DNA from: Podospora pseudocomata
Lineage: Eukaryota; Ascomycota; Sordariomycetes; Sordariales; Podosporaceae
NCBI RefSeq assembly: GCF_035222375.1
Contig: NW_026946363.1
Location: forward strand, 620,001 to 684,000
Length of the DNA stretch: 64,000 bases
Direction: 5' to 3'
The notes beneath the pieces were generated by a model. The model ran no database searches. It was not told the origin of the DNA and was given only the letters and a program-made list of their open reading frames with translations. Below, one piece after another: positions 10,751 through 23,440 of this stretch. The number at the start of each line of letters is the position of its first letter. The stretch's first letter is position 1. The position numbers and the translations under genes are program-made.

Positions 10751-13376
10751 TCACGCCAGATAGCGATAGGCAGCCGTATCGCCCTCCATCCGCTCCAAGT
10801 ATTCTCGCGCAAGCAAGTCCTCGATCCGCTTCTTAATGAGAGAAATCTCAGGCTTGAACCGACCAGAGAGCTGGCTGATGACCTCGGTTGTGAGCTGAGT
10901 ATGGCTGAGCTCCTTGCGTTGTCTATAATCGACGGTTAGCATCAAGCAAAAACGAGCAGCAATGAAATGTACTAACTTCATGATTCTGACAATAGCAGCA
11001 TCCACAACGTGAGCCCGCGTCTGATCGTTCTTCCTCTCCGTCTCCTTGCGCTCCTCCGTGCCCTCAACCTTGGATGTGCTGCTGATAACAGGCACCCTGA
11101 TCTTGATTTGCTTGCTGACGAACTGAGCATTGAAAGAAAACTTGTCTGTGGGCTTCACGGACTTTGTCAGAGGCTCCTTGGCGAGAACCCTGAATTTTGG
11201 CGGAACCGAGAGTGAAGTCAAGGTTTTGGTCAGATCCGGGATGGGAATGTTCGTCTTCAGCTGGATTTCTTCGAAGCTGAGACTCTCGTCATTGGCCAGA
11301 TCGTTGAAAAGCATGAGAACAATCATTCCGTAAGTGGAGACATTGAGCTCATAGCGCCTGTCTTTGCTCAACGGCCCAGACTCTTTGCCAGGAACCTTGG
11401 GAAAGAAACATTTGATGTCTGCGCTGCCGGTGGAAGGTACCCAGGTGAGAACTCTCCCGCTGCGATCCTGGCAGTAGAATTTGTAGAAACTCTCTTGCAG
11501 TCGTTTGATAGATGGTGGGAAGATACAGTCCGACCGCGATGCATCGCCATCTTGGAGGACACCGCGCCCCATGACATCAGTAGGCCAGAAGTTTGTGGTG
11601 AGAACATGAATAGCAAGTTCAGTAGACTTCCTATCATCGTCCCCAAGATTGCGAATGTGGTCCTTGTAGTTGGTTGACAGATCTTTGGAGAGCTCCATAT
11701 CCTTGAACATGCCTTCGAATTTGGCAGTGAAATGATTGCCCAACTCAGCCCGCATTCGTCGGACGAGCTCCTTTTCGATGTGGATTTCGGATTTGTTGTG
11801 CAGTAACCTGCGACCTAGGTGCTTTTGATAGTAGCGCTCGAATAAGTCACGGTCCGAAAGATACCTGACCAGAATAATGGCCTTTTGTAGAACAACCTCC
11901 GCATCCTCGTCAGATTTGCCTTTCAACCCTCGTTTGAGACTATCGTCAATGAACAGCGAGACAAACTCGGCACCTCGATCAAACATGTTGATGAAGTCTG
12001 CAAAGCTCTTCGTAATAGCCGACTGGATGATAAGATCGTTGCTGAAACAATTTTCCAGCATCGAGTCAAACTTGCCCTTGAGCTTGAGGACGTCGTCAAC
12101 CCATTTGATGGCAGCGGCTGTTTGCTGTGCGACTGGACTCAAAGCCTTTGGTTTGTCGGCCCCCTCGGCCCCCTCCTCGCCCTCCCCAGCAGCACCGGCC
12201 GCTGCTGGTGCAGAGAAGTCTGTGTTCTTGAGTGTCTGCTCAATTTCAAGGCCCAGTTCCATGACCCGGCCCATCAAACTCGTTTTGAGGGTATTCTTCG
12301 ATTTGTCGATCCTTGAAATCAGCTGATACAGGATTCCAAGGTCTTCTTCTCGGTCATTGTCCACCATCGCCTTCAACCCGCTCCCTTCCATCGCCAGGAA
12401 TTCATCCATCTTGGCCAGTATCAACTCTTTTTCCAAGACCGCTGCGATATTGTCTTTTGTGGAATTCGAAATCGAAGTAACACACCTCTCTTCTTCTTCG
12501 AGCAGGCGTCGTCGTGTGTGGCGCAACCACGAACCGGCGTCGGACTCTCGGAGCAACTTCTCACATTCGGCTTTGTAGAAGACCTCGCTGGCGGCAAGGA
12601 AGCGTGGCTCGAATATTGTCGTGTACAGCTTCTCGTTTTCCTTCTCTTCGTCCGTCTCATACAACTGCTCTAGCATGCCGGTTATGTCACGCAGAAGGTT
12701 GCGGTCGACGATATCCCCATCTCTATCCATATTGATGAGGTCGAGAACGACAGCAGTGACCACGTCCATAATGATGAATGGCTGATCCGACCCGTCAACA
12801 TCCTTTAGGCCATACTTGAGGATATGATCTCGGAAAAGGCCGATCGTTGTTGCGTATACTGATGCTTGCTTGGTTTCCACACAGGACCTCTCCAGGTACA
12901 TCAGCATATCCGCGATCAGATTCATTGATGTGTTATGGTCCTCCCAAATCTTGCGAATTCCGCGAAGAAGTCTCTCACCAGCCTCGCGGCGTTCGTGGGA
13001 GCTTGACGTGGCCAATTGTATCAAGGCGATGCTCGGTAAATTGTTCCTAACCAGCTCGTCGACACCGGGAATGATGTGCTTGTGGAACCATTCCGTCTCG
13101 AATTCTTTAACCTTTTCAAAGAGCTCCTCGCCGCGCTTGACCAGTGTAATCTTGTATGAGGCTCGGTAGAGGTTTTCGAAGGAAAGCTTGCTCGCATTTT
13201 TGTTGTGTATGTCGGTCATGGCACTCTGGAGGGTTGCCCAGCATTGATCAAACCCACCGGCGTCCTTGTTGATCAGGGGCTGTGATAGACAGACGTTAGC
13301 ATGCCAAATAGGAAGCTAGCAGAGAATGACGGAGTTATACTCTTCGTATTGGCCTCGGCCTATTCCTGGAAGCCAT
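10751..13376 (-). CDS. CUL3: Cullin-3, scaffold of BTB-type E3 ubiquitin ligases
   Basis: Cullin-3 binds BTB adaptors through its N-terminus and the RING protein Rbx1 through its C-terminus. Three exons are inferred: 13376-13341, 13279-10977 and 10922-10751 (836 aa). Exon 1 is tiny and encodes the basic MASRNRPRPIRR. Exon 2 opens PLINKDAGGFDQCW and continues IHNKNASKLSFENLYR, the CUL3-type first cullin repeat. The cullin homology domain includes VRYLSDRDLFERYYQKHLG. The last intron (10923-10976, 54 nt, GCTAAC branch) keeps the frame and would add 18 false residues. Removing it gives IVRIMKQRKELSH, with the NEDD8 acceptor lysine at about residue 780. The winged-helix tail ends LIKKRIEDLLAREYLE and AYRYLA. 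Confidence 0.94.
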
Positions 13377-14141
13377 TGTGCGATATTGGCGCTCTATGCT
13401 CGGCACAAGAAGGTGGGCAGGCAAAGTGGTGATGGTGGTGGTGTCGAGAGGGGGGGGGGGACGTCAACAGTCCGCGAGGTTTCGTGAGGTAGTGGGAAAT
13501 ATGGCCCGATTGGACTAAATTGGTGATCAAAACTGTTAAATAGCTTGTGATCAAATTCAGTTCGTTGGGTAGGTGAAGAAAGCCCGGGATGGCAGGAGGC
13601 GATTTTGGTATGCGTGCTGTGTTGGTGGGATGGAATCCGTCAAATGGCAGGCAAGCAAAGGCGGCGAACGACCGAGCTCCGGACTGGGCACATACTCGAC
13701 GTTGTCCTGGAACAAAGTAAACAGACACAGGATGGGACCAGCAAGACAATCCTCAAAAAAATACACGAGCTCGACAATGCTTGGGAAGCTTCAGGCACAA
13801 CCTTGACATCTAGGAGGTCTGACTACAGCACACCATCAGCTGCGACAGCGGGGAGTTGCAGCCAGCTTCAGCTGCCACCTAAAAACCGTGCCCCACCAAA
13901 CCGCATCACTGGTTGGCCTCTGATTTGCTACCAATCATCTACTCTTGGCGCGTTTTATCGCGTCTTGGCTAGCTCCAAGCTAATCTTATCGATAAGAACT
14001 CTGACAGGGATCTTGAACATCTTGACGATGACGAAGGTCCATTGCTTCTCTACAGTTCGGCTTCACCTTTTGCGACAACCAAAATTCTTACCGATTTCGA
14101 CCCCTTCTTTCCTCACCACTCATACCCTCCTATCCCTGACC
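13377..14141. promoter_or_regulatory. Divergent promoter region, CUL3 (-) / ZIM17 (+)
   Basis: About 765 bp between two divergent genes. It holds an 11-G run at 13450-13460 and a perfect 14-bp palindrome at 13984-13997, described separately. The long open frame entering ZIM17 from 13605 is probably leader sequence. Confidence 0.5.
13984..13997. promoter_or_regulatory. 14-bp palindrome with two inverted GATA cores
   Basis: TCTTATCGATAAGA is perfectly self-complementary and contains CTTATC and GATAAG back to back around ATCGAT. It lies 145 bp upstream of the ZIM17 start. It could be a GATA-factor or other dimer binding site; no protein is assigned. Confidence 0.45.
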
Positions 14142-14774
14142 ATGGCCTCCAAACGCCTCCTCACCACCTCAATATCCACCCTCACCCGACTCACCACCCA
14201 ACCAATATCACGATCAGCACTCCCCCGCCAGCTCCTCAATTCTCAATTACAACCCCTCCGTTTCGCCCACAACATCCCCCGACCACGAGCCAGTCCCATA
14301 CCATCCACCCCCTCCTCCTCGACTCCATCAACACCCTCCACAACCCCCCCATCCTCCCCCTCAACCAAGCCACCCCAACCCTCCTACGAGTTGACCTTCA
14401 CCTGCGTCCCCTGCAACACCCGCTCCCGCCACACAGTCTCCAAACAAGGCTACCACCACGGCTCCGTCCTCATCGCCTGCCCCGGCTGCAAAAACCGCCA
14501 CGTCATCTCCGACCACCTCAAGATCTTCGGCGACAAGGCCCTCACCGTCGAGGACATCCTAAAGTCCAAAGGCGAGCTGGTAAAAAAGGGTACACTGGGC
14601 GAGGATGGCGACCTAGAGTTCTGGGAGGATGGCTCCACCACCGTGAGGGACCACGAAGCGCTCGCTAAGGAGGCGGAGGAGAGGGAACGGAGGAAAAAGG
14701 AGGTTGAAGAGAGGGAGAGAGAGATGGTGGCGGGGAGTACGTTTAAGAGTGTTAAGTCGGAGGGCAAGGAATAG
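14142..14774 (+). CDS. ZIM17: Mitochondrial Hsp70 escort protein, DNL-type zinc finger
   Basis: A 210-aa Zim17/Hep/DNLZ protein, which keeps mitochondrial Hsp70 (Ssc1) soluble in the matrix and supports protein import. The N-terminus MASKRLLTTSISTLTRL is a typical Arg/Ser/Thr-rich presequence, followed by a Pro/Ser/Thr-rich linker. The DNL zinc finger is clear: C88-x2-C91 in TFTCVPCNTRS, then C113-x2-C116 in IACPGCKNRHVISDHL with KIFGD after it. The tail is a charged Glu/Arg/Lys helix. The frame is open upstream without a clear start, and the ATG at 14142 fits the presequence best; an ATG near 14028 would add about 38 residues. Its 3' end converges with UTP20, leaving 284 bp between stops. 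Confidence 0.9.
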   Translation: MASKRLLTTSISTLTRLTTQPISRSALPRQLLNSQLQPLRFAHNIPRPRASPIPSTPSSSTPSTPSTTPPSSPSTKPPQPSYELTFTCVPCNTRSRHTVSKQGYHHGSVLIACPGCKNRHVISDHLKIFGDKALTVEDILKSKGELVKKGTLGEDGDLEFWEDGSTTVRDHEALAKEAEERERRKKEVEEREREMVAGSTFKSVKSEGKE

Positions 14775-15058
14775 TGGGGAGGGTGGAATTGGGAGGTCTG
14801 GACGGGTGGCATGATAAAATGATGTACGATATCGCTGTATTATTTGAGGTGCTTTGGCCGGTTTGATATAGGTGTTGGCATACCCAAAAGTTTGGCATTT
14901 TCAGGGGCTAAACGCAAGACACCTCACATGTCAACAATAGAAAATTGATGATATATCCGATTAATTTCAAATACATGGTACAACCCCCCCTTTTATCAGC
15001 TTTTTATCTACCCTTGAATTATTCTCCGCCGACCTCCTTCAATTACTCAGATGACCCC

Positions 15059-18000
15059 CTAATTCCCCTGAAAAGCCCTCCTGGCATCCCTCTGCTCCTG
15101 CCCCTTGATCTTCCTCCTCTCCTTCTTCTTCTCAAACTTCTTCCTCTTCTCCCTCCCATACTTCTCCGGCGCCGCCACCGCCTCGATCCTTCTCTTGCTC
15201 AACCTCGCCTGCCTCCTTTCCCTAATCTGGTCGCCCACCTCCAGCAAAGCCTTGGTGTACTCCGCGCTCCCCAGCTTCCTCTGCAACACCTCCATCACCG
15301 CCACAGCCTTGCTCTTCAAAGCCTCATACCTCGTCTTGAAAAGCTCGTTCAACGAGAACGGCGCGCGAATGGACGGGTCAGTCAGGTTCCTTAACGGACG
15401 GAGAATGGTCCTGACCGAAACCTCGACCGTCTCCTTGGGGGACTTGATGCAGAACGCTTCGAGCAAATCCATCGCCGCAAGCTTGGACACCATCGCTTCG
15501 GGCTTGGGCTGGCGTTCTTTTCTGATGATGGAGCAGAGCTTCCAGAAGAGATACTTCATGTCTGCCTTGCGGGAGACAGACTTGTCCACTTTGTCTTCTT
15601 CTTCGTCTTCATCTTCCTCCTCGTCGCTGTCTTCCTGTTCGGTCTTGCCGGACTCGAGGTAACCGCCTAGGAACTGGAGGACTTGGACAATTTCCTGTGC
15701 GAGAGTTTCGTCTAGCTCGACGACGTTGAGGATGCCGAGAGAAAGGCGCACCAAAGCGGTGACGTCGTCTTCGTCGAGCTCAAGGCCATACGAGCCCTTG
15801 AGTGGGAGCTTCGCATCCCTGCCAGAGGTTTTGGCAAAGTCGGTGAGGTACATGGACAAGAGTCTTGTGGCTGTGAGTTTGACGGTTGTGTTGGAGTGCG
15901 CGAGGCAAGTCTGGACTTCGGTCCACAGCTCGGACGTGCTCGGAGCGAGGGCCTTTTGAGGATGCTTGATAACAAGCGTTTGCAGAGTGTTGAGCGCGGT
16001 GTTGGCAAGCTCCCAGTCGGCCTCCAGAGCGTCGTCATCCCCAAGAACATGAGTAATCCTGTCAACAACCAGAGCCAGGTCCTTCTTATCGTTGACATTT
16101 GGCTCCCGGCCTTCAAAGTAGAGACCCCAAGCATGAAGCGCGAGCTTCGAAACAGCAGGCTTGTCATCCTGTTGAATCCATGTCCTCAACAACTGCATAA
16201 ACTTGGACAACCTCTCCTTGTCAGCCACCCGGAAAGATTCCTTGAGCAGCTCACCCGCAGAAAGACGGCACTTTTCACTGTCATCGTTGGCCAAGACGAA
16301 AATCAACGGAACGAAGCACGTGGCCACAACTTCTTGTGCGAACTCATCCACCGATTTCTTGAGCAACAGATTGATAACCTCCATAACAGAGATTCGTCCA
16401 CCTTCGCGCTCATACTTGAGATTGGCAACAATGAACTGGAGCTGCTTTTCCCACCTGTTTCTCTTTTGTGGATAGTCTCGGAGGAATTGGAAAAATGCAC
16501 CGCGCGCGAGATCTCTGGTGTCCTTGTCAGGGTTGGTGATCATGATAGTGCCGACGTAGTCGAGTGTGTCGTAAACAACAGCCGTTTCCATCTTGCGGTC
16601 CAGGACTGACCGCAAGAAGTTGAAGGTTACATGCCGGTACAAGGGCTCGGTGAGATCATCCTTCAGCTTTCCGAGGAGCATGTCCAGAGCAGCATCCTTG
16701 ATGACAATCTCCCTCCTGTCACGCAGGATAACAGAGATGAGCTTCAAAGCTGCTTGCGCCAAGTCAGAGGTGGTGGTAGGCGACATGGATATGGCCTTGG
16801 TAGCTTCCTTCAGCGCAACTTTGTACAGATTGGCAGAGTCGTCGTTCTTGAAGGGAACCTTGACAATGACAGTGAGTATCTTGAATGCCGCGATCTTGAC
16901 ATCCTCTTCCGCGGAAAGTACAGCATCACCAAAGATGGGCAGCAACTTGGCGATATTGGCAGCAGTACGGAGGTGGTCATGCTTTCTGAACACAGTCCGG
17001 AGAACATCGATGGCAAACCTGACAAGCTTGTAGGTGTGCTTAGCCGTGACACCGCCATCGCTCTTCTTCGCAGCCTTCTGCACGATATATCTCTTGAGAC
17101 GGGGGTCCATCTTAGGTTGCTCCATGGGCTCATTAGACTTGTAGACCTCCTGAATGACCTCATAGCAGAAGATCAGGACATCTTGCGAAGCGGCAGCAGG
17201 GTTCTCAAGAAGACCCTTGGTGATACGAGTCAGCAGCTCATCAATCTTGCGGACGGTACGGACGTCCAGCTTCTCCAACAGCAAAGACTGGAGAGGCATA
17301 GTCAGATCGCTAAGGCGACGGATGGAGGCTGTCTTGGCGACCAACTCCATGGAATCCTGACTCTTGCTGCCCTTGACCTCCTTCATCTTGCCAGTGTAAC
17401 CTTCGGCATCCTTCTCTTGACCTGTGGCACCGAAGATATCGTCCATAATGACAGCCATGATCTGAGGCAGGCAGTAATCGAGATCACCCTGCTCGAAAGC
17501 TGGGATAGCGACCAACAACAGAGAGTGCATGGTGTAGGACAGGATATGAAGCTGGTTGCCTCTGACGAGAGCACCACGCAACTCCTTCAGAATGAACCCG
17601 AACCTGTGAGCACCGAGGACACCGGAGATCTTGGCGAGCGTGTCTCTGGCCATATCGCGGGATTCGACAGACTTACTCCTGAGGATATGGCAAATATCAG
17701 TCAAGACACCGGGGAGCTTCTCGTTCAAGAGGTTATCCGGGAGAAGGACGAGCAGCTTGGCAATGATAACGCCCACCGGTACTCTGGAGCTGACCTCCGT
17801 CTCATCCTTCTCGTGGATGTACTTGAGGAGGGGAGGCAGGAAGCTGCCGACAATCTCGGTGCTGAGCTTCTCCTGGTCAGGAAGTGTGCTCGCGAGGCGG
17901 CTCTTTTGTACCTCTCCATCCACCTCCATAGCGTCACTTGACTTCTGGTCAAGGGCAGTGCGGAGGGCGTCCACCTCCCTCTCCAGAAGACGGATGACTC

Positions 18001-21000
18001 GCTTCTGGGAGTCAGGCTTTGACTCCACAAACGAGACGAATCGTCTGAGAATAGCTCTGTATTGTTGCCATTCCAAAGAAAGGGTCAGGCCAGAAACAGT
18101 GGTAATGGCCTGCGCGCCGAGGCCATGATCGTCGCCACCCTCTGGATGACCAAAGATGAAGTGCTCAAAGAGGGGAATGAAAAACTGGCTGATGTGCTTG
18201 CTGTGGAGAGGTGTCTTGGCATTCACCGACTCCAGCAAGCGAAGGGCCTGCAACTGCCTTGCGACAGCCGGACTGAGGACGTGGAAGAAGAAGGCTTGGT
18301 CTGAGTCCTCGGACGAAGGAACCAGGGGCGTCAGATCGGAGACCATCTCCCATTCTGGGAGGCCAGCCACGAGGGCACCAAACACGCGTAGAATCTCGCG
18401 TCTCACAGTCTCTGACTCCTCCTTTGATCCAGCGTAGATGGCCGGAAGCAGGATATCAGAAACCACAGTGATGAAGGCTTGTTGCTGGGCGCTGCCCCAA
18501 GCATCCTTGGCTGCCCAGATAAACTTGCACAACCCATCGGCAGAGTTTGTCGACAGGACACCAAATTCCTCATCCTGCTGGATGTAGAAGAGCATGTTGT
18601 GAAGGAGAGGCATCCATTGGTCCAGAGTAAAGGGCGTCTCCCGATCTCTGGTGATGGAGTTGAATGCGGTCAACCGGACATTGTAGTCTGGCTCATCCAG
18701 ACGCCTTGGCTTGTAAGCATTGAGATCGCGGCAGGTATCCGCAATCTCTTGTGCCCATGTTTCTGTGGATGCAAACACTGCGAGCACTTCAGCCAAGGTC
18801 TGCCTGTTTTGCCTGTCCTTGAAATAGCCAAACAAAGAGGCCACCGTATGATAGACCTTGCTCTTCAGTTCAGCATTCCCCTGGAAATCTTCCAAAGCCA
18901 TGAAACCCTTGAGAATCAGCAGGATTGAACCTTTGATCTTGGGGCTGACCATCCGCGAGGGTTGGTTGAGCAAGAACGTGGAAATCTCCACTATATCCTG
19001 GATGCTGGTGGATGTCTTGACGATAGGAGAGAGTACAACAACGGTATCAACAGCAGAACCCAAAAGGTCTCTGCTAATATCGCGCTGGTCACGAAGAAGA
19101 CTGCTGATTTTTCCGAGAATGAGGTCGACATTTGGATCTAAGAGCTCAGATCTTATGAGTTCATTGAACTCTGACTCCTGCGCAGATGCCTGAGCAAGGC
19201 CGACAAGGGTCTTGATCATTTCAAGCGCGTATATCTTGACATCAGCCTTGGCCTTTTCCATACCAAGCGTCTCCACGACATTGGGCACAATGCGCCCGTC
19301 GATGGCCAAAAACATGGCTGTCTTGGGGAGAGCAGCCCAGGTACCGAGCAGCTTCCAAGTAGCTGATACGCCCTGGGTAGTCTCAACGGCAAGCTTCTCA
19401 ATCCGAGGACTGATGATTTCCTTCACCATAATGTCTTGATACGGCGTCCAGTCAAAGCTTTGCTCATTCTGGAAGAGCTTGCAGAGACACTTGAGAGAAA
19501 TCGTCCTGATAACCTTCAAGAGCAAAGCATCCTTCACGTTCTCAGTTTCTTCGGTTTCCTCGGACTCTTCCTCCCCTGTCGTAACACCAACCTGCCGGCA
19601 GGCGGAGATGAGACAGAGGAGAATTGCATTGGCAAGGGACTCCACGTATGGGGAGACCGCACCGCCGAGCTCAGTGATGACAGCCTCAAGCATATTGAGC
19701 AGACCGACCTGCTTGCGAATGGGCAGGATTTCCTGAGAGAAGAGCCGTTCATTCAGCCCCTTGGCATCAACAACACGGATGTTGCGCAGTGGGCCAAGCG
19801 CAATGTCCAGGAAGTCGCCCATGTCGTCCACATTAAGCTGCCGAATAACTGCCAAACGTGTCGCATGAAGACCGTGCCGGCCACTGCCTGCGCCCTTCTT
19901 GGAGATCGTACGGCCGTACAAGAGGTGAAGCAGAACAGGCATAACGGCCTCTCGCTCGTTTGGCTGAATCTTGTTGTCGCCTTGGAAAAGGACAGTAAGC
20001 TCGTTTTTAAACCTGGCCTCATCAAGGAGGTACTCCAGATGCTCCTGCTTCTTCTTGACCGCATCATTCTTCCATGCCAAAATGGCCTTCAAGGCAAGCT
20101 TTTGCACCTCGATATCACCATTTGCCAAGAGCTTCAGAAGTGCCGTATAGACCTTGTCGGCTTGATAAAGCACTCGAGGATTGTTGAACTGTGAAAACAC
20201 CCCAACTAAGGCTTTCCGGTCAGGAAGCGACCAACTCGCTTCTAACATTTCTTCAGCCTCTTCCTCGGTGTCTTCTTGGTCTTCAGCCGGGGTCTCGCCA
20301 TCGCTCATGAAAGAAAATAGATATGGCACTAGGTTTCTTGAGCGTTTCTCAGCCAAGCGCGGGATAGCGTTCAAAGCTTTGAGAGCCATGCTGCGAGCCC
20401 TTTGCGAGTGGGGATCAATGATCTTCTGACCCTCCTCGAACTTTTCCAGCATGCCCCTGTACGGCTCCTCCAAGGCCTGAGCGATTGGCTCAGCAGTTCT
20501 ATGCAGGCCTTTCATGTTCAGGCATTCAAAGTCGGTGAGCGGGAGGCGACGTGGATCTTGGGGCTTGGATGCACCTGACCACCGTTCGGAAGGCTGGTCC
20601 AACCAGTCAAAGGCCAAATCGGCTAAAACCTCCTCGCCATGCTTAGACTCGGCAACCTTTTTCATGGCTTCCACCGAGTCATCCCAAACTGGAGCAAGAG
20701 GGACGGTCATCATACCAAACAAGAAGGCTGGGATTGCCCGTATGAGCCAGGAAGTTTGATCAAGATGAGTGTAGATTTGTCCCAGTTTTCGAACGTGAAC
20801 AGCGATCGTTCGTACGTTTTCCAAAATCAGAGACAGCTCTTCACACTGAAGCATCGTTGCTAAGGCTGAGTTGGAATCAGGAGTTGACTCCAGAATTTCC
20901 AGAATTCGCAAGGACGCAAGCCGGAGTTCATGAGAGGGCGCGGACAAGTTGTCGACGAGAGACTTCACTAATGGGTCTTCCTCCTCCTGCATGCTGTCAC

Positions 21001-22973
21001 TCCCACTGCTGGTTTCTGAGCTGCTGCGTCCCTTCGCCTTGATCTCCATCAGATACGCGAGCAGGGCCTCGAGGAATGCCGGAGAGTGGCAGAACCGCGG
21101 GGTAGCTGCTCTGAGAAGAGGAGCCAGACTTGGATCTACCGACCCAGGGGCAGCACACATTCTGAGATAGGCACGGAAGCCATCGCTCATAATGAAGTTG
21201 GCCTCATCGGTTGGTAAAGAGGAGGAGGGCCGTAAGGCGAGCTTTAGCTTCTTAAGCAAAACCTCGGCGATACGGGCATTGGTGGAGGGATGGACTGTCG
21301 TAACCTCCAGCACCCGTAAAAGTGCTGAATATTTTGGCAGACATCTGTCCCTCCACGTCTCCGCATCTTTCCCAAAACCACCACTCTCCGGGAAAGGGGT
21401 GTCTTCAAGCCGTACAAACTTGTTGACAATCTGATCTTGCCAGGATTGCGGGAGAAGGAAGCCGTCTTTCCCTTTGACCCGCGGCAGGCCCCCATTTTCT
21501 ACCATATGAGGCAGAAGCACGCAGAGCATCTCCTCGTTTGAGTTTCGGGACCAATGGGCGATGACAAATCTATTAAACGGTCAGTATATCAGCCTTCACC
21601 AAGTTAATGGGTCATACACACTTTTGAAAGTCTTTCAGGAAGAGCCCTCTGAACCGTTCAGGGTGGAGATCGGCCAGATAGGAGCAAAATGGAATGTACC
21701 ACCGCATTAATGGCTCCTTGGTCGTGGTGTTGTTGAGTGTTGACAATGATGGCAGCAAAGCGTCTATTGGTGCTTGTCCCCAAATAATAGCTATCCTGGT
21801 GATTAGGCGGTCCCATACTTGGCGAGGCGAGATGGCCTCAATCCTTTCCTTGACCTCACCCAGCTGCGTGAGCTGTTGTCCCAGAGCTTTTACAAGAGCT
21901 GACCAGTCGTGAATCCGGTTTCCCCTCCGTACACCAGCCGCAACACCTAGGAGTTGCACAAATAACACTGGGCGTGTACCAGCCGTAGCCTCTTGCACTA
22001 TGCGTGTTTCGATCGTCTTGAAAGTCTCGATTGTTGTATGGTGAATGATACTGGTAAGCACACCGCAGCAGACATCCGTCCATACTGTTTGTTCAGGAAG
22101 GTCAGCTTCTCCTTCTGGCACATCCCGCACGATAGCTGCAAAGACCTCCGGGGCAGTCGAATGGACGCCATTGTTGGGAGCCTTGAGCGCCTCGGCAAAC
22201 ATAGTCATGATACCCTGGCTATAGAGCTCATACTGTCTCGTCCCGGCCACACTCTCCAGGTCCTTCCTCACATGCTCCACAAAGAGCGGTAGAGCCTTCT
22301 CCTTGTGGCTGGGCGCCGCCGCTTTCTTCACCAAGAAGCTCATTGCCTCGGCCGCAAACCGAGCAATATGTCCCGGAATCTTCGCCTTGCCCATCAAAGG
22401 AGAGACCGCATCGTATGTGGGTCGGAGGTCAGGAACGACTAGTCTCGAAAGATATTTGAAGAGGAATGCGAGCGACGCAAAGGTCCATTCGATTGCTTCT
22501 ACATCGTGAACTTTGCTCGCCAGCTCCACGATCAAGCCGAGAGCGCGGGGGTAGTGTTTCTCGAATCGCACACCGAGATCATGGGCGAACGCAGTGACCA
22601 GGTCGAGTAACGGCTCTAAAGAATCCTTTTGGTGCGTCGAGATGGCCTCGGCCAAGAGGTCCATAATCTTGTCTTCATGATGGAGAATTTGAGCGAGGGA
22701 ATCGGTATAACGGGTGACTTTTAGCCTGAAAGACACATAGGTCTTTGACAGGTTGAGTTCGGCCCATCTGTCGAGGCCATTTCTGAGGTAGGAGGTACTC
22801 GCTTCGAGATCTTCGGCTTCGAGGTCATGGCGGCGCACTTTGCGCAACGGATCGAGCGAATGGAGCTTTGAGATTTTGGTGCTGAATGATTCCCATCTGT
22901 GATTCTTTTCGTGAGGCGTCCGCTTGACGCCCCTTTGGGACTTAACAATGCGTCCGGAAGTTGTGGACGGCAT
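15059..22973 (-). CDS. UTP20: U3 snoRNP-associated HEAT-repeat protein Utp20
   Basis: Utp20 is a very large nucleolar protein of the small-subunit processome, needed for 18S rRNA maturation. Two exons, 22973-21622 and 21569-15059, give 2620 aa, close to budding yeast Utp20 (about 2490). The 52-nt intron (GTGTGT donor, AATAG acceptor) joins LFLKDFQK to FVIAHWSRNSNEEML. The start MPSTTSGRIVKSQRGVKRTP, with the following HRWESFSTKISKLH, matches the family; an upstream in-frame ATG at 23156 gives an unlike extension. HEAT-like helical repeats run through most of the chain. A Glu/Asp stretch lies at 15600-15660, and the C-terminus is a Lys/Arg-rich coiled segment (KKFEKKKERRKIKGQEQR) typical of nucleolar proteins. 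Confidence 0.93.
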
Positions 22974-23440
22974 GGTGGGTTGTGATCTGGGCTGTTGGTG
23001 TTTGCGAAGAGAGCCCAAGAAAGCCTTCAATCGCGAAAACACCACCGCGAAACAGCACCCTGACCTCTGGAAATTTTTTGGCAAGGGTCTGGGGCCATTG
23101 AAGCTAAGATAAGCCGATAAGCGGATAAGAGCGGGTTGGTGGGGGCAATAGGACATGTAGCGTTATTGCATAAGCACCGCAGTCATTGTTGCCATCTGCA
23201 TACTGGACAGATGCATATACGGTTGTACGCCAATGGGGGCTTAAACACATATCTCGTCTTATGACATCATGTCCACCACCACCGTAACGAGGACTACTTG
23301 AGAACTAAACGAATTGTTGGGTGTGCGCAATAAAAATCATCGCATTGGTATCTCCGTCTAGATGAATCAAATCCCCATCTCATTTATCTCCTGCCTACAA
23401 TCAACTGCTCTCATGAAGCATGAAACCAAATACCTCCCAT
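22974..23440. promoter_or_regulatory. UTP20 upstream region with triple GATAAG array
   Basis: This 467-bp region holds the UTP20 promoter and the DRN1-like 3' flank. Three GATAAG hexamers at 23108-23113, 23116-23121 and 23124-23129 repeat exactly every 8 bp, 135-156 bp upstream of the UTP20 start. They read CTTATC on the transcribed strand. Confidence 0.5.

Noticed and set aside
16631-17941. 436-aa plus-strand ORF
   Set aside because: It lies wholly antisense to UTP20 and has no family resemblance.
22974-23156. 61-residue N-terminal extension of UTP20
   Set aside because: It lies upstream of the conserved start, overlaps the promoter with the GATAAG array, and is unlike the family.
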